Under the pieces are notes generated by a model. It was not told where the DNA came from, made no database searches, and was given only the letters and a program-made list of their open reading frames with translations. A program made the position numbers and the translations under genes. 64,000 nt of DNA from Mycobacterium attenuatum (lineage in GTDB: Bacteria; Actinomycetota; Actinomycetes; Mycobacteriales; Mycobacteriaceae). Location of the stretch: the NCBI RefSeq assembly GCF_900566085.1, contig NZ_UPHT01000049.1:39199-103198 (forward strand). Direction: 5' to 3'. Positions 46,101-58,700 of the stretch are shown here, piece after piece. The number at the start of each line of letters is the position of its first letter. Position 1 is the stretch's first letter.

Positions 46101-49100
46101 TGGAGTTGGTCATTCGCGCCGCGGACGAGGCCGGCTGCGCGGTCATCGACGAACTGATCCTGGCTGCGCCGCTGGTGCTGCACCCGGGAGTAGGAGTGAA
46201 GGTACAGGTGGTGGTCGGGGCCGCCGATGAGGCGGGAACCCGTTCCGTGTCCGTGTATTCCCGTGGTGATCACTGCGACGGCGAGTGGTTGCTGCATGCC
46301 ATGGGCACGCTCGGGGAAAACCCCGCCCCGGCCTCGGCCGACTTGTCGGTGTGGCCGCCGGAAGGTGCGGAGATCGTCGATGTCTCCGATGGCTACGAAC
46401 GGCTGGCCGCGCGCGGTTATGCCTACGGCAAGGCATTCCAGGGCCTGGTGTCGGTATGGCGGCGCGAGTCTGAGCTCTTCGCCGAGGTGGTGGCTCCGGC
46501 TCAGCACGGGGTGGCGGTCGAGGGGGTGGGGATGCACCCGGCCGTGCTGGACGCGGTGCTGCATGCTCTGGGGCTGGCTATCGAGACCAGCGAAACGATG
46601 CTGCCGTTCTGCTGGCGCGGGGTGTCGCTGCACGCCGGCGGCGCGGGGCGGGTACGGGCGCGTCTGGCGTCGGCAGGCGCGGATGCCATCTCCGTCGAGG
46701 TCGCCGATGCCGAGGGGTTGCCGGTGCTGACGGTTGGCGCCCTGGTGACCCGCGCGATGAGCGCCGAGCAGTTGCGCGCCGCGGTGACCGCCGCCGGCCG
46801 CGGACCGGACCAGGGACCGCTGGAAGTGATCTGGTCGCCAATATCCTTGAACCACAACGTGATTAACGAAGAAGACAAGACCGCGGTGCTTTCCTGGAAG
46901 GATTTCAGCGCCGCTGATGCGGGTATGGCGGAAAGCGCTAACGGCAACGGCGCCGGGGCCAGCGACGCGGCCGTGGTGGTCTGGGAGTGCGGTGCTGCCG
47001 GCGCGGATGCGGTGGGCTCGACATACGCCGCCACGCACGCCGCTTTGCAGGTGTTGCAGTCCTGGCTGGGCACCGACCGGGCCGGCACTTTGGTGGTGTT
47101 GACCCATGGCGCGGTGGCATTGCCTGGTGAGGATGTCAGCGACCTGGCCGCGGCGGCGGTCTGGGGCATGGTTCGTTCGGCGCAGGCCGAACAGCCCGGC
47201 CGGATCGTATTGGTCGACACCGACACCTCGCTGGATCAGGGGACGGATGCGTTGAACCTGGCCGCCCTGGTCGCCGTCGGCGAACCTCAACTGGTGGTGC
47301 GCGGCCGCGTGGTGCACAACGCCCGGCTGGCGCCGGCACCGCCGCTGCTGGCGCTGCCCGCGGGAGAGGCGTGGCGGTTGGCCGCCGGTGGCGGCGGAAC
47401 CCTGGAGGATCTGGTGATCCAGCCCTGCCCAGAAGCCCAGGCGCCGCTGCAGGCGGGGCAGGTTCGGGTGGCCGTCGCGGCGGTGGGGGTCAATTTCCGC
47501 GACGTGGTGGCCGCGCTGGGGATGTATCCGGGCCAGGCGCCGCCGCTGGGGGCCGAAGGCGCCGGCGTGGTCATCGACACCGGTCCCGACGTGACCGGGG
47601 TGGCTGTCGGCGACGCGGTGATGGGCTTCCTGGGGGGTGCGGGTCCGCTGGCGGTGGTCGATCAACAGCTGATTACCCAGGCGCCCCGCGGCTGGTCGCT
47701 CGCGGAGGCCGCGGCTGTGCCGGTGGTGTTCTTGACGGCATTGTTTGGGTTGGCGGACTTGGCTGAGATCAAGGCCGGCGAATCGGTGCTCATCCACGCC
47801 GGCACCGGTGGCGTGGGCATGGCGGCGGTGCAGCTGGCTCGCCACTGGGGGGTGGAGGTTTTCGTCACCGCCAGCCGTGGTAAGTGGGACACGTTGCGCG
47901 CCATGGGCTTTGACGACGACCATATCGGTGATTCGCGCACCTGTGAGTTCGAGGACAAGTTCTTGGCGGTCACCGAGGGCCGCGGGGTCGACGTGGTGCT
48001 CGACTCGTTGGCGGGCGAGTTTGTCGACGCGTCATTGCGATTGCTGGTCCGCGGCGGGCGTTTCCTCGAAATGGGCAAGACCGATATTCGCGACGCACAG
48101 GCCATCGCCGCCAACTATCCGGGTGTGTGGTACCGGGCGTTTGACCTGTCCGAGGCCGGGCCGGTGCGCATGCAGGAGATGCTTTGCGAGGTGAAGGAGC
48201 TGTTCGACACCCAGGTGCTGCACCGGCTGCCGGTCACCACGTGGGATGTGCGCTGCGCGCCGGCCGCCTTCCGATTCATGAGCCAGGCCCGCCACATCGG
48301 CAAAGTGGTCTTGACCATGCCCTCGGCGCTGGCTGACGGGCTCGCCGACGGTACCGTCCTGATCACCGGTGCCACCGGGATGGTCGGGGCGGTGCTGGCC
48401 CGCCACATGGTCACTGCCTACGGAGTGCGTCATGTGGTGCTCGCCAGTCGGCGCGGCGATCGCGCTGCGGGGGCCGGGGAGCTGGCCGCCGAGTTGGCGG
48501 AAGCGGGCGCCCGGGTGCAGGTGGTGGCCTGCGATGTGGCCGACCGGGAAGCGGTGACGGGGTTGCTGACCCAACTGGGGCAGGAATGGCCACCGCTGCG
48601 CGGGGTGATTCACGCCGCGGGGGTGGTCGACGACGCGGTGATCAGCTCGTTGACGCCGGACCGCATCGACACGGTCTTGCGGGCCAAGGTGGATGCGGCC
48701 TGGAACCTGCACGAGGCCACCCGTGACCTGGATTTGTCGCTGTTTGTGCTGTGCTCCTCGATCGCGGCCACGGTGGGCTCGCCGGGGCAGGGCAACTACT
48801 CGGCGGCGAACGCGTTCCTGGACGGACTGGCCGCTCACCGACAGGCCACGGGGCTGGCGGGCACATCGCTGGCGTGGGGGCTGTGGGAACAAACCAGCGC
48901 CATCACCGCTCACTTGAGCGAGCGTGACCTGGCCCGGATGAGCCGTAGCGGCCTGGTCGCTATGAGCCCGGAGCAGGCCCTGGAGTTGTTCGACGCCGCG
49001 CTGACGATCGATCACCCGGTCCTGGTCGCCACCCGTCTGGACCGGGCCGCGCTCGACACCCGGGCCCAAGCCGGCGGATTGCCGCCATTGTTCGGCGGGC

Positions 49101-49516
49101 TCGTCCGGCGCCGACGGCGACGCCAAATCGATGACACGGCCGATGCCACCCAATCGAAGTCGGCGCTGGCCCAACGCCTGCAGGGGCTGGCTCCCGATGA
49201 ACGGCACGGGCTGCTGGTAGGGATAGTACGGGCGCAGGCCGCGGCGGTGCTGGGCCGTCCGACTCCCGAGGACATCGACCCCGACAGCGGTTTCCAGGAC
49301 CTTGGCTTCGACTCGCTGACCGCAGTCGAGCTACGCAACCGTCTCAAGAACGCCACTGGGCTGACCTTGCCGCCGACGGTGATCTTGGATCACCCCACGC
49401 CGACCGCTGTCGCCGACCACATAGCCCAGCAAATCCATCCCGAATCCAATGGCGACCGGTCACCGCGCGCTGACAGCGACGAAGACAACGAAGCGAAGGT
49501 GTCGGTCCATGCATAG
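43151..49516 (+). CDS. pks15/1: Type I polyketide synthase Pks15/1 (intact)
   Basis: 2121 residues from ATG 43151 (GAAGAGGAG nine bases upstream); TTG 43121 is less likely. After a short coiled docking helix ([20 protein letters not shown]) come KS (Cys211 in [12 protein letters not shown]), AT ([11 protein letters not shown] near 666), DH ([14 protein letters not shown] near 970), ER ([18 protein letters not shown] near 1550), KR ([14 protein letters not shown] near 1738) and ACP ([13 protein letters not shown], Ser near 2055). It extends p-hydroxybenzoate with malonyl units into p-hydroxyphenylalkanoates, the PGL-specific starter for PpsA. In M. tuberculosis H37Rv the gene is split by a small deletion; this copy is continuous, so PGL production is expected. 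Confidence 0.97.
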   Translation: MTMSMEGADQQSEKLFRYLKKVAVELDEARARLRDYEQRATEPVAVVGLGCRFPGGVDSAEKLWDVVAEGRDVVSEFPTDRGWDVEGLFDPDPDAEGKTYTRWGAFLDDAAGFDAGFFGIAPSEVLAMDPQQRLMLEVSWEALEHAGIDPLSLRGSATGVFTGIFAPSYGSRDTGGLQGYGLTGTAVSVASGRVSYVLGLEGPAVSVDTACSSSLVAIHWAMASLRSGECDLALAGGVTVMGLPSIFVGFSRQRGLAADGRCKAFAAAADGTGWGEGAGVVVLERLSDAQRLGHSVLAVVRGSAINQDGASNGLTAPNGLAQQRVIRAALAGAGLTAADVDVVEAHGTATTLGDPIEANALLATYGQGRPYERPLWVGSIKSNMGHTQAAAGVAGVIKMVQAMRHGVMPESLHVDEPSPRVDWESGAVSVLTEAREWPADGRPRRAGVSSFGISGTNAHVILEEAPAPAAVEADETTQGAGSRRRLPVVPWVVTAKSAEALTAQASRLVEFVQADPDLDPVDVGCSLARRSAFEHRAVVVGADREALIAALTSVAEGDPGTGVAVGQAGSVGKTVVVFPGQGSQRLGMGRELYDRLPVFAEAFDEVADELDQHLRLPLREVVWGADAELLDSTEFAQPALFAVEVALFAVLRRWGVQPDFVMGHSVGELSAAHVAGVLTLPDAAMLVAARGRLMQALPAGGAMVAVAAAETDVTALLGEGVGIAAINAPGSVTISGAEAAVSAIADRFAEQGRRVHRLAVSHAFHSPLMEPMLDEFARVAARVEARELQIGLVSNVTGELAGATGDFGSAQYWVEHVRRPVRFADSARHAQQLGATHFIEVGPGSGLTSAIEQSVSPAEAVVVSVLGKDRPELAAALGAAGQLFTTGVSVDWPAVFAGSGGRRVELPTYAFQRRRFWETPGADGPADAVGLGLGPTEHALLGAVVERPDADGVVLTGRLSLADQPWLADHVVGGVVLFPGAGFVELVIRAADEAGCAVIDELILAAPLVLHPGVGVKVQVVVGAADEAGTRSVSVYSRGDHCDGEWLLHAMGTLGENPAPASADLSVWPPEGAEIVDVSDGYERLAARGYAYGKAFQGLVSVWRRESELFAEVVAPAQHGVAVEGVGMHPAVLDAVLHALGLAIETSETMLPFCWRGVSLHAGGAGRVRARLASAGADAISVEVADAEGLPVLTVGALVTRAMSAEQLRAAVTAAGRGPDQGPLEVIWSPISLNHNVINEEDKTAVLSWKDFSAADAGMAESANGNGAGASDAAVVVWECGAAGADAVGSTYAATHAALQVLQSWLGTDRAGTLVVLTHGAVALPGEDVSDLAAAAVWGMVRSAQAEQPGRIVLVDTDTSLDQGTDALNLAALVAVGEPQLVVRGRVVHNARLAPAPPLLALPAGEAWRLAAGGGGTLEDLVIQPCPEAQAPLQAGQVRVAVAAVGVNFRDVVAALGMYPGQAPPLGAEGAGVVIDTGPDVTGVAVGDAVMGFLGGAGPLAVVDQQLITQAPRGWSLAEAAAVPVVFLTALFGLADLAEIKAGESVLIHAGTGGVGMAAVQLARHWGVEVFVTASRGKWDTLRAMGFDDDHIGDSRTCEFEDKFLAVTEGRGVDVVLDSLAGEFVDASLRLLVRGGRFLEMGKTDIRDAQAIAANYPGVWYRAFDLSEAGPVRMQEMLCEVKELFDTQVLHRLPVTTWDVRCAPAAFRFMSQARHIGKVVLTMPSALADGLADGTVLITGATGMVGAVLARHMVTAYGVRHVVLASRRGDRAAGAGELAAELAEAGARVQVVACDVADREAVTGLLTQLGQEWPPLRGVIHAAGVVDDAVISSLTPDRIDTVLRAKVDAAWNLHEATRDLDLSLFVLCSSIAATVGSPGQGNYSAANAFLDGLAAHRQATGLAGTSLAWGLWEQTSAITAHLSERDLARMSRSGLVAMSPEQALELFDAALTIDHPVLVATRLDRAALDTRAQAGGLPPLFGGLVRRRRRRQIDDTADATQSKSALAQRLQGLAPDERHGLLVGIVRAQAAAVLGRPTPEDIDPDSGFQDLGFDSLTAVELRNRLKNATGLTLPPTVILDHPTPTAVADHIAQQIHPESNGDRSPRADSDEDNEAKVSVHA

Positions 49517-49776
49517 CGCGGTCCGGCCGGACCGGCGACAGCCACCAGGCACGTACCGAACCGGGCTAGTGTGGACGCACCGGACCTGTAGTCGGCCGGG
49601 TTGATCAGCCCGCGCACGGCAGATCACGCGGGCAGGAGAGGACCGGGACAGGGCGCCGAACCGGTGAACGTCGTCGCTGTCATGCCGCGCTGTGGTGGCT
49701 TGACTGGTCTGTGTGTTGGGTCGGTGTCGCACGCGTCGCGAGCGGTATGGGCGAAACTTCATCGAGAGGATGAGCA

Positions 49777-50472
49777 ATGAACGATCGGAAACCGGCGGCG
49801 ACTTTCGCCCTTGTGGTGGCGGCGGCCACCGCCGCGGTGCTGTGGCTGCCCGGGTGCTCCTCGGACAAACCCGAATCCGAGGCACACAGTTCGGTCAGCA
49901 CGACGAGCGACCCCGCGCTCGTGTCCGAGGTGAAGCAGTCGCTGGAGGCCACCAAGGCTTTGACGAGCGTGCACCTGGCGATCCGAACGACCGGCAAAGT
50001 CGACAGCTTGCTCGGCATCACCAGCGCCGACGTCGACGTCCGGGCAAATCCGCTCGCCGCGAAAGGTGTGTGCACCTATCAGGGCCAGCCGGACGTCCCG
50101 TTCCGGACCAAGGACGACAGCATCTCGGTGAAGCTGTTCGATGACTGGACCAACCTCGGCTCCGTCTCCGAATTGGCAGCCTCGCGGGTGGTCGATCCCA
50201 CCAACGGGGTGGCGAAGGTGCTCTCGGGTATCACCAATCTGCAGTCGCAAGGCTCGGAGGTGATCGACGGAATTCCGACCGCCAAGATCAGCGGAACAGT
50301 GCCGACCGATACCGTCAAGATGCTGGATCCCGGTGCCAGGCAGCCGCGGCCGGCGACGGTCTGGATCGCCTCCGACGGTTCGCATCGCCTGGTGCGGGCA
50401 ACTATCGACATCGGGTCCGGCGCGGTCGAGCTCACCCTGTCGAAATGGAACGAACCCCTCAAGGTCGACTAA
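49777..50472 (+). CDS. lppX: Lipoprotein LppX, DIM carrier
   Basis: 231 residues with a lipoprotein signal peptide: hydrophobic stretch to residue 23 and lipobox LPGC with Cys27. The body matches LppX/LprG family lipid-binding lipoproteins (LEATKALTSVHLAIRTTGKV; GVCTYQGQPDVPFRTKDDSISVKLFDDWTNLGS; GTVPTDTVKMLDPGA). LppX has a hydrophobic pocket and helps move DIM/PGL to the outer layers of the envelope. GAGAGGA lies before the ATG. It converges on mmpL7 with only 14 bases between stops. In M. tuberculosis an insertion sequence lies between the two genes. Confidence 0.94.
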   Translation: MNDRKPAATFALVVAAATAAVLWLPGCSSDKPESEAHSSVSTTSDPALVSEVKQSLEATKALTSVHLAIRTTGKVDSLLGITSADVDVRANPLAAKGVCTYQGQPDVPFRTKDDSISVKLFDDWTNLGSVSELAASRVVDPTNGVAKVLSGITNLQSQGSEVIDGIPTAKISGTVPTDTVKMLDPGARQPRPATVWIASDGSHRLVRATIDIGSGAVELTLSKWNEPLKVD

Positions 50473-50495
50473 AAACGCAAGGTCGACTAAAAGCG
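50460..50495. repeat. 18-bp tandem repeat spanning the lppX and mmpL7 stops
   Basis: CAAGGTCGACTAAAAACG at 50460-50477 is followed directly by CAAGGTCGACTAAAAGCG at 50478-50495, with one mismatch. The first unit contains the lppX TAA and the second the mmpL7 TAG on the other strand. It looks like slippage duplication of the lppX 3' end. Confidence 0.9.
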
Positions 50496-53303
50496 TTCGC
50501 GGCCAACACGTTTCAGCCGCTTCGCTAGGGGCGGTCCGACGACGCCGGGTTGCCTGGTGTGGTCCCTGCGGATCACCGCTGCGATGCATACGGGTGCCAC
50601 CGCAATCAGCACGCCCAAGCCGAGCAGGACAATGGTGCCGAGCTGACTGGCAGCCCCTGCCGAGCCGCCGGACACCACCAGCAGTCCGCCGGCGAAGACG
50701 GCACCGAGTGCGATGAGGGGCGCGACGGCGCTTCGGACCGGCATTGTCGTCGCGGGCCGTGGCCCACGGGCGATGTCAGGGGCTTGAAGTGGTGTGATTG
50801 CGGCAATTGCGGCAATGAGGTAAGGAGCGCCGAGCGCCGCGAGGATGGCGAACGACACCAGCGGGACCGCGACCTGCAACTGACGATTCAGTAGGTATTG
50901 CCACAGCACCACCGAAATCCCGAGCGCCGCAAGGTAGGACGCCGCCACCCCCACACCGACCACGGCACCGCTGATCGCGCCGCGCCACCGGCCGATCAGC
51001 ACCGCCGCCACAAGCATCATCAGGGCCAGCAGGACGGCATCGTGGGTGAGGGCAGCGCGGGCGGCCGTGGCCATTTGCGCGGCGCCGGTCACCGTGATCT
51101 GGCTGTCGACAAGACTTCCGTACTTCATCGCCTTGGCGGCGGCAAGTTCGAGTGACTGCTTGCGTGCCGCTGCGTCAAGCTCCAGCGTGTTCCCGTCGGA
51201 ATAGACGAACAGCCGCGTCGCCGTGCCGTCCGGCGAGAACATCGATTGCCGCACATGCTGATACGACGGCTCCGCCAGGTCCTTGCGGGTGAGGTGGAAA
51301 CCACCCTCGCCGGTGTCGGCGAAATCGACGGAGATGTTCTTCAGGAACGCCGACACCTGAACGAGCTGCGGCAGAATTTCCTGAATGCTCGATTCGAGCC
51401 TGGGCACGAAGGAGCGCAGCTGGCCCAGCGTAGACCGCATTTCGGCCACCACGTGCGGTGTCGAGGCGAAGGCGCCCATCGTTTGGTTCGATACCGCGGC
51501 TATGCGGTCGGCACCGTTGGTCAGTGCGGCCACATTTGCGACCACCAGGTCCAGTGGTCCGACGACCTGGCGCGCGGCCGAGCACAGCTGCTCGTCGGGA
51601 CAATACGCAGCACCGGTGAGCATGTCCCGCAACGGGTTCAGGTATTGCGAGACTTCCGTAGCTTTGCCCCGCAGCGTCTGCGTGACAGAGAGGACCCGGT
51701 TGATGTTCTGCTGTAGCTGATTGGCTCCGGCAAGCCCGATTCTCACGCTGTTGTCCAGCTCGTCGACCGCGGCGCTGACCTGGTCGATCGTGGCTCCCAG
51801 GGACTTGATGGCGTTCAGCTGCGGCATGAACGAGCCGGCCCCCCGATTCAGCTGATCGGAGAGCTTTCCCGCGGCGGTGGTGAGCGAGGCGTCGGCCCAT
51901 GGGACACCGGCCGGCCATGCGGCCGACTCCACTTTGCGTACACCGGGAATCTCCATCAGACGGTGACTGAGCTGATCGATGGCGATGAGCCCTGCGGGCT
52001 GGCGAAGGTCCGCGGCTGAGTTGACCACCACGACGTCGGGCAGTGGATTACCGGGCAACAGCCGCGCGGTGCTGGTCCCAGGCGGATGAGCCCGTCCCTC
52101 ACCGACGTCGCACCGCATTACGGCGACGGGCAGGGCGCAGATCGCCAGCACCACGGCGGCGACGGCAACGGGATTGGCGAACCGGGGTTTCGGCAACCTG
52201 CGTGCCCAGCCGGGACCGCCGGCACGCGGCAATGACAGCGTCCGAGGCCCGGCAAACCCGAGCAAGGCAGGCAGCAGTGTCAGCGAAACCGCAAGCGCCA
52301 CCAAGACATCCGGTGCGGCGGTGCCGACGCCGCGCAGGGCGGGCGTTTGAGCCAGCAGCAGCGGGCCGGTGAACACTGCCACGCATGCCCCGGGTAGAGC
52401 TAACCCGGGCAACAGGTCGCGGTATGCGCGGCGGTCGGTCACCGAAACGCTTCCGTCGGGCCGGAGCCGGGCGGCCAGCATGGTGGCTGCGGTAATGGTG
52501 GCGATCGTCAAGACGAAGGCCAGGGTCCCCGAAAACACCGACAAGGCGCTGCTGCTTCGCGGCACCATCGCGGCGAGCGGCCATGCCACTGCCACCGAGA
52601 CCCCGGTGGCCAGCAGCACCATCGCCACCGAACGGGGGGACTGTCGGGAGCGCAGCAGGAGCAGCACGGCGATGAGCGCCGCGGCGGCTGCGATCACCGA
52701 GCCCTGCCATACCTGCATGCGCAGCGGGATGTCTGTGATGGCCTGCGAAGCCACAATGCGGGCACGAAGTCCCGGACTCGGCGGTAGTTTGCGCACCACC
52801 GATCGGGCCGCATCCAGTGAGCTCCGCGCTTGGTCGCTACCGGCCTGGCCCACCAGCCACACCATCGCGACCCCCGACCGCCCCTCGGGGCTGGTTCCCA
52901 GCGGGGCGGTAAGCGGGTCCGACCACCAGTCGAGGACCGATCCGACGTGGGCGGTGTCGGCGCGCAACGCGCTCACCGCTGCGTTGTAGTACTGCTCGTC
53001 GGCGGATCCAAGCTGGTCGCGGCCGTCTACCACCAGGTAGGCGATCGCGTCGGTGCCGCTGCCCGGGAACCACTGCGCGATCCGGGAGGTGGCGGCAGCC
53101 GCCTTGGCATCCTGAGGCAGCAGCGCCGACGAGGTATCGCGGGGCTTCGCCTGTGTCAGTGCCAGGATCACATTCGCAATCACCGCTGCCGCAATCCAGG
53201 CGGCGACGACAAGGAATGGGGCGCGCCGGGATCGCCTACGGCCCGCGTCGGCTGGCACGCTGGTGACGCTATTGACGCCGGTGCCCGCGCACGACGTTTT
53301 CAC
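50487..53303 (-). CDS. mmpL7: RND-family lipid exporter MmpL7
   Basis: 938 residues against 920 in M. tuberculosis, with similarity throughout. A first transmembrane helix ([20 protein letters not shown]) is followed by a periplasmic domain ([21 protein letters not shown]), a five-helix block, a second large periplasmic domain including [22 protein letters not shown], and a final block of helices. MmpL7 lacks the large C-terminal domain of MmpL3-type members, as here. It exports DIM and PGL across the inner membrane with LppX and the Drr transporter (not in this window). It shares the strand with fadD28, 37 bases downstream of it. Confidence 0.95.
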   Translation of the reverse strand: MKTSCAGTGVNSVTSVPADAGRRRSRRAPFLVVAAWIAAAVIANVILALTQAKPRDTSSALLPQDAKAAAATSRIAQWFPGSGTDAIAYLVVDGRDQLGSADEQYYNAAVSALRADTAHVGSVLDWWSDPLTAPLGTSPEGRSGVAMVWLVGQAGSDQARSSLDAARSVVRKLPPSPGLRARIVASQAITDIPLRMQVWQGSVIAAAAALIAVLLLLRSRQSPRSVAMVLLATGVSVAVAWPLAAMVPRSSSALSVFSGTLAFVLTIATITAATMLAARLRPDGSVSVTDRRAYRDLLPGLALPGACVAVFTGPLLLAQTPALRGVGTAAPDVLVALAVSLTLLPALLGFAGPRTLSLPRAGGPGWARRLPKPRFANPVAVAAVVLAICALPVAVMRCDVGEGRAHPPGTSTARLLPGNPLPDVVVVNSAADLRQPAGLIAIDQLSHRLMEIPGVRKVESAAWPAGVPWADASLTTAAGKLSDQLNRGAGSFMPQLNAIKSLGATIDQVSAAVDELDNSVRIGLAGANQLQQNINRVLSVTQTLRGKATEVSQYLNPLRDMLTGAAYCPDEQLCSAARQVVGPLDLVVANVAALTNGADRIAAVSNQTMGAFASTPHVVAEMRSTLGQLRSFVPRLESSIQEILPQLVQVSAFLKNISVDFADTGEGGFHLTRKDLAEPSYQHVRQSMFSPDGTATRLFVYSDGNTLELDAAARKQSLELAAAKAMKYGSLVDSQITVTGAAQMATAARAALTHDAVLLALMMLVAAVLIGRWRGAISGAVVGVGVAASYLAALGISVVLWQYLLNRQLQVAVPLVSFAILAALGAPYLIAAIAAITPLQAPDIARGPRPATTMPVRSAVAPLIALGAVFAGGLLVVSGGSAGAASQLGTIVLLGLGVLIAVAPVCIAAVIRRDHTRQPGVVGPPLAKRLKRVGRERF

Positions 53304-53340
53304 ACGCTTGTACCAATTCTAGGGATGATGGCCGACCAGG

Positions 53341-55083
53341 CTAAACGTCTAAGCGGGCGAATTGATCTTGGCGGTATTGCTCGATGCATGCTGCTCGTCT
53401 GACCTTGCCGCTGGTGGTGATCGGAATCGAACCCGGCGCAACCACAACCAAATCCGCGACGCTAAGACCGTGCGAAGCCGATAATGCCGACGTGACCTCA
53501 CGCTTAATGGCGCCCAGCCGCTCCATCGCGTCCGAATCCGACTCGCCGCGCTTTCTGAGTTCGATGATGGCGACCAGCTTTTCTGTGCTGCGATCGCTGG
53601 GAACCGATATCGCCGCGCAGCGCCCCCGGGTGATCTCCTGGATCGTCGCCTCGATGTCGTCTGGAGAATGATTGCGCCCGTAAACGATCAAGAGGTCTTT
53701 GATACGGCCGATGATGAACAATTCGCCATCGGTGATGAAACCGGAGTCTCCAGTTCTCAGCCAGGGACCTTCGGGCGTGCCTTGGGATGGGCTGACCAGA
53801 TTCGCGCCGAAGGTGCGCTCATTCTCTTCGGGTTTTTGCCAATAGCCAGTGGCGACATTGTCGCCGTGTACCCAGATCTCACCGACCATTCCTTCCCGGC
53901 ATTCGGTACGGGTCTCCGGATCGACAATCCGAATTATCGGTGATTGCGGAACCACATAGCTGACCAATTTTGTGCCGTCGGTGCTGCTGCATGGCTTGGC
54001 TTTGCCGTCGGACAGTCCTTCGGCTTCGAAATCGACGAATTTCGGCGGATGGTTTGTCCTGCTAGCGGCCACGAACACCGTGGCTTCCGCCAGGCCGTAC
54101 GAGGGACGAATCACCTTCTCGTGCAGATTGAAGCGCGCGAAGCGGTCGGCGAAGCGCTTGATCGTCGCGGGGTGGACGCGCTCGCTGCCACTGAGGATGG
54201 TCAGCACATTACCGAGGTCGTGGCCGGCCATGTCATCGTCTGAGACTTTCTTTGCCGCCAGTTCGAAGGCGAAGTTCGGCGCCGCCGAAAACGCGTGTGA
54301 ATTGGTGGCCAGCATGTGCATCCAGCGCGCCGGACGCTGCAGAAATGCCACCGGGCTGGTGAGCACCGACTGATATCCCCCGAGGATCGGTGCGCACACT
54401 CCCAAGACCAAACCCATGTCGTGGTAAAACGGCAGCCACGAAACCAGCGTGGAATCCGGCGGCGCTATCCCGTCGGTGTCGGCAAAATAGCCGGCCATCA
54501 GCTGTTCGAAATTGACTCGAAGGTTCTGATGGGACATCACCACGCCCGCCGGGGTGCGGGTGGACCCCGACGTGTATTGCAGGTAAGCGACCGGTGAATG
54601 GTTCTCGTCCCGGACCGCGGATGGATTCGCAGCGTCCAGGTCGAGCAAATCGACTTCGATGATCGAGGGCGCGGATTCGCCGAGCTGCGCGGTGACATGC
54701 TGCGCGACATCGTCCACGACGGACGACGTCGTCAAAATGGCCGAAGGTGACGCGTCCCGAATTACAGCGTCAACGCGTTCGTCGGTGGCCCCGCCCTGCG
54801 GAACCGCAAGCGGAATTGCGATCACCCCGGCCTGCAAAGCACCAAGAAAAGCGGTGATGTAATCAAGGCTCTGCGGAGCCAATATCACCGCGCGATCACC
54901 GGTCGCCGTGCAACGGCTCAGCTCTTGCGCGACATTCAGTGTCCGCCGATACAACTGGGACCAGGTCAGGATTTCGGCGACACCACCCCAGTCCTTTTCG
55001 TAATCGATGAACGTAAACGCCGGGTCATTGGGCTGTAGCCGGGCGCACGCGCGTAGCGCAGCGGGTAGGGAACGCACACTCAT
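53341..55083 (-). CDS. fadD28: Fatty-acyl-AMP ligase FadD28
   Basis: 580 residues, the same length as M. tuberculosis FadD28. FAAL motifs are [48 protein letters not shown] and [20 protein letters not shown], ending [16 protein letters not shown]. It activates long-chain fatty acids as adenylates and delivers them to Mas, encoded divergently on the other side of a 700-base region. It is transcribed towards mmpL7, so synthesis and export are linked. Confidence 0.96.
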   Translation of the reverse strand: MSVRSLPAALRACARLQPNDPAFTFIDYEKDWGGVAEILTWSQLYRRTLNVAQELSRCTATGDRAVILAPQSLDYITAFLGALQAGVIAIPLAVPQGGATDERVDAVIRDASPSAILTTSSVVDDVAQHVTAQLGESAPSIIEVDLLDLDAANPSAVRDENHSPVAYLQYTSGSTRTPAGVVMSHQNLRVNFEQLMAGYFADTDGIAPPDSTLVSWLPFYHDMGLVLGVCAPILGGYQSVLTSPVAFLQRPARWMHMLATNSHAFSAAPNFAFELAAKKVSDDDMAGHDLGNVLTILSGSERVHPATIKRFADRFARFNLHEKVIRPSYGLAEATVFVAASRTNHPPKFVDFEAEGLSDGKAKPCSSTDGTKLVSYVVPQSPIIRIVDPETRTECREGMVGEIWVHGDNVATGYWQKPEENERTFGANLVSPSQGTPEGPWLRTGDSGFITDGELFIIGRIKDLLIVYGRNHSPDDIEATIQEITRGRCAAISVPSDRSTEKLVAIIELRKRGESDSDAMERLGAIKREVTSALSASHGLSVADLVVVAPGSIPITTSGKVRRAACIEQYRQDQFARLDV

Positions 55084-55783
55084 GAGCTATCACGTTACCG
55101 TCCGGCCGTGATGAAGGCGGTGAGACGGCATCCGCAGGGCATGACCCAGCGGGCTGCACGGTCTATTCGCCCCGGCCTCGGCTGTCGCGTGGGCGGCAGT
55201 TGCGGCCCGTGCTCGGCCGATGCAGCCCGCCCCAACGGGGGAGACGTAGGGAACCGTGGTGGCCCGGCGCGGAACCGGGATCACGTCGAAAGCTCCGGCG
55301 AGCAGTATTGGTGGGCAGCGGATTCCACACTTCGTGGGCGCTGACGTGGCTCCGGCTGACCCCGTCACCGCGCTGATCCCGTCGATCCCGCCGATCCAGC
55401 CGGTGCATAGAGCGGTGGGCCGGTTGCCGGGTCCTGTGGCTGCATCGCGGGACCGGCAGGGCAACCCGAGGCGCGGGTCAAGTGGGACGGCCGTACCGTA
55501 GCGCGGTGGCGGGCGGCCGCCGCGCCGGCCAGCGCCGGCTCGGCCGTTACTTACCCGTTTGGGCTGGCCAGCAGCCTGGTCGTGGGCGAGTCCCAACAAA
55601 ATTCTCACCATTGGTCCTCCGCATCGCTGAGGGCCGTCTAAGCTGTTCTCTTCGAGACCTGCCCTGGTGTTGAGATCCAGGCGGGGGGACTAGCGAGCGG
55701 CGCCGTGGCCTTTCGTTGCCCGCGTAAAAAAAATTCGGTGATGTCGTCGGGTAACACCGGTCGAGCTGAGACAGGAAAAATCG
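55084..55783. other. Divergent control region between fadD28 and mas
   Basis: A 700-base gap, the longest non-coding stretch in the window. It separates the two mycocerosate genes, so both promoters should be here. The 55690-55780 part includes an A-run (AAAAAAAATTCGG near 55726) before the mas start, unusual in this GC-rich DNA. Open frames on both strands lack protein character. No palindrome or small gene could be supported. Confidence 0.5.
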
Positions 55784-58700
55784 ATGCAAACACGTGTCAC
55801 TCCCGTTGCGGTCATCGGCATGGGATGCCGGCTTCCCGGGGGGATCGACTCGCCTGACAAATTGTGGGAAGCCCTGGCGCGCGGCGCCGACCTGGTCACC
55901 GAGATTCCGCCGGACCGCTGGGACGCCGACGACTTCTACGACCCGGAGCCCGGAGTTCCCGGTCGGACGGTGTCGCGGTGGGGCGGGTTCATCGACGACG
56001 TTGCCGGCTTCGACGCCGAGTTTTTCGGGATCAGCGAGCGGGAGGCCACCTCGATCGATCCGCAGCATCGATTGCTGCTGGAAACCTCCTGGGAGGCTAT
56101 CGAGCATGCCGGTCTGGACCCGGCATCGCTGGCCGGGTCGTCGACTGCGGTGTACACCGGGCTGACCCACGAGGACTACCTGGTCCTGACCAAGGGCGCC
56201 GGCGGTCTGGCCAGCCCGTACGTCGTCACCGGCCTGAACAACAGCGTGGCATCCGGGCGGATCTCCTATGCTCTGGGCCTGCATGGCCCGGCGATGACGT
56301 TTGACACGGCGTGTTCCTCGGGCCTGATGGCGGTGCACCTGGCCTGCCGCAGCCTGCATGAGGGCGAGAGCGATCTTGCTTTGGCGGGTGGCTGCGCGGT
56401 GCTCCTGGAACCGCACGGCAGTGTGGCGACGTCCGGGCAAGGCATGCTTTCCCCGACCGGTTGCTGCCATTCGTTCGACGCGGATGCGGACGGCTTCGTG
56501 CGCTCCGAGGGCTGCGCCATGGTGCTGCTCAAGCGGCTGCCGGATGCGCTGCGTGACGGTAACCGGATCCTGGCGGTGGTCCGCGGTACCGCCAGCAATC
56601 AGGACGGTCGCACGGAGACCCTCACAATGCCGTCGGAGGACGCGCAGGTCGCTGTGTACCGTGCGGCGTTGGCGGCCGCGGGCGTGGACGCCGAAACCAT
56701 CGGCGCCGTGGAGGCGCACGGCACCGGTACCCCGGTCGGTGACCCGATCGAGTTTCGCAGCCTTGCACGGGTGTATGGCGCCGGCACGCCGTGTGCGATC
56801 GGTTCGGCCAAGGCCAATATGGGACACAGCGAGTCCGCGGCCGGGGCGGTAGGACTGATCAAGGCGGTTCTGTCACTGCAACACGGCGTGGTGCCGCCGT
56901 TGCTGCACTTCAACCGGCTGCCTGACGAACTCGCCGGAATCGAGACGGAACTCTTTGCGCCGCAGGCGATTACGCCGTGGCCGCGGAAGGATGAGAAAGC
57001 CCCAAGGCGGGCCGCGGTGAGCTCGTTCGGCATGTCGGGCACCAACGTGCACGCGATCCTGGAGCAAGCCCCGGCATCAGCCCCCGAGCAAGCTCCCGCA
57101 GAAGGCGCTGCCACGACCCAGGACCGTCTGCTGTTCGCGTTGTCGTCAAGCTCCGCCGACGCGCTGCGCCACAGCGCGCGCCGGCTGGCCGACTGGGTGC
57201 AAGAGCGTCAGGACACGGTTGCGCTCTCAGATCTTGGCTACACGCTGGCGCAGCGGCGTGCGCACCGGCCGGTGCGCACCGCCGTGGTTGCCGCCAGCCT
57301 GCCGGAACTGGTCGAAGGGCTGCGCGAGGTCGCCGACGGCGAAATCCTCTACGACGCTGCAGTAGGACAAGGCGATCGGGGACCGGTGTGGGTGTTCTCC
57401 GGACAGGGGTCGCAATGGGCGGCCATGGGTGCTGAACTGCTGGCGAATGAGCCGGTGTTCGCCGCGACCGTCGCGGCGGTGGAGCCGGTCATCGCCGAAG
57501 AATCGGGCTTCTCGGTGACCGAGGCGATGACGTCGCCGCAGACGGTGACCGGGATCGACAAGGTCCAGCCGACCCTGTTCACGATGCAGGTCGCGCTCGC
57601 CGCCACCATGGAAAAGACCTACGGGGTGCGACCGGGCGCGGTCATCGGACACTCGCTGGGTGAAGCGGCCGCGGCGGTTGCCGCCGGTGCGCTGTCGCTG
57701 GAGGACGGCGCGCGCGTCATCTGCCGCCGCTCCCGGCTGATGACCCGCATTGCCGGTGCCGGCGCCATGGCATCGGTGGAACTGCCTGCCAAGCAGGTCA
57801 ATTCGGAACTCATGGCCCGCGGAATCGACGATGTCACGGTGGCGGTGGTGGCCTCGCCGCAGTCGACGGTGATCGGTGGTGCCACCGACACGGTGCGCGA
57901 TCTCGTCGCGCGCTGGGAACAGCGTGACGTGATGGCCCGCGAGGTCGCCGTCGACGTTGCGTCGCACTCACCGCAGGTCGACCCGATCCTCGACGATCTG
58001 GCCGCGGCGCTGGCTGATCTCAAGCCGAGCCCGCCCCAGGTCCCGTACTACTCGGCAACCCTGTTCGACCCGCGCGAGCGGCCGGCGTGTGATGGCCGCT
58101 ACTGGGTGGACAACCTGCGCAACACCGTGCAGTTCGCCGCGGCGGTGCAGGCGGCGCTGGAGGACGGCTACCGGGTGTTCGCCGAGCTGTCACCGCACCC
58201 GCTGCTGACCCACGCCGTGGACCAGACCTCCCGCAGTCTGGACATGACGGCGGCCGCACTGGCCGGCATGCGGCGTGAGCAGCCGTTGCCGCACGGGCTG
58301 CGCGGGTTGCTGACCGACCTGCACAGCGCCGGCGCGGCGGTGGACTTCTCGGTGCTGTATCCCACCGGGCGGCTGGTCGATGCGCCGCTGCCGGCGTGGA
58401 CCCACCCCCGCTTGTTCATCGACGACGAGGGGCAAGAACAGAAGGCGCAGGGTGCCTGCACCATTGCCGTGCATCCGCTGCTGGGCGCACATGTGCGGCT
58501 GCTCGAGGAGCCGCAGCGCCACGTGTGGCAGACCGACGTCGGTACCGCGGCATTGCCGTGGCTCGGCGACCACCAGGTGCACAATGTCGCGGCCCTGCCC
58601 GGCGCCGCCTACTGCGAGATGGCGCTGGCCGCGGCCGGCGAGGTCTTCGGAGACGGCTGCGAAGTGCGTGACATCGCCTTCGAGCAGATGCTCCTGCTCG

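Noticed and set aside
45710..47923. A 737-codon open frame antisense to pks15/1
   Set aside because: Its composition is that of a reversed PKS gene (His/Arg/Gln-rich), and the plus-strand frame carries all the PKS motifs.
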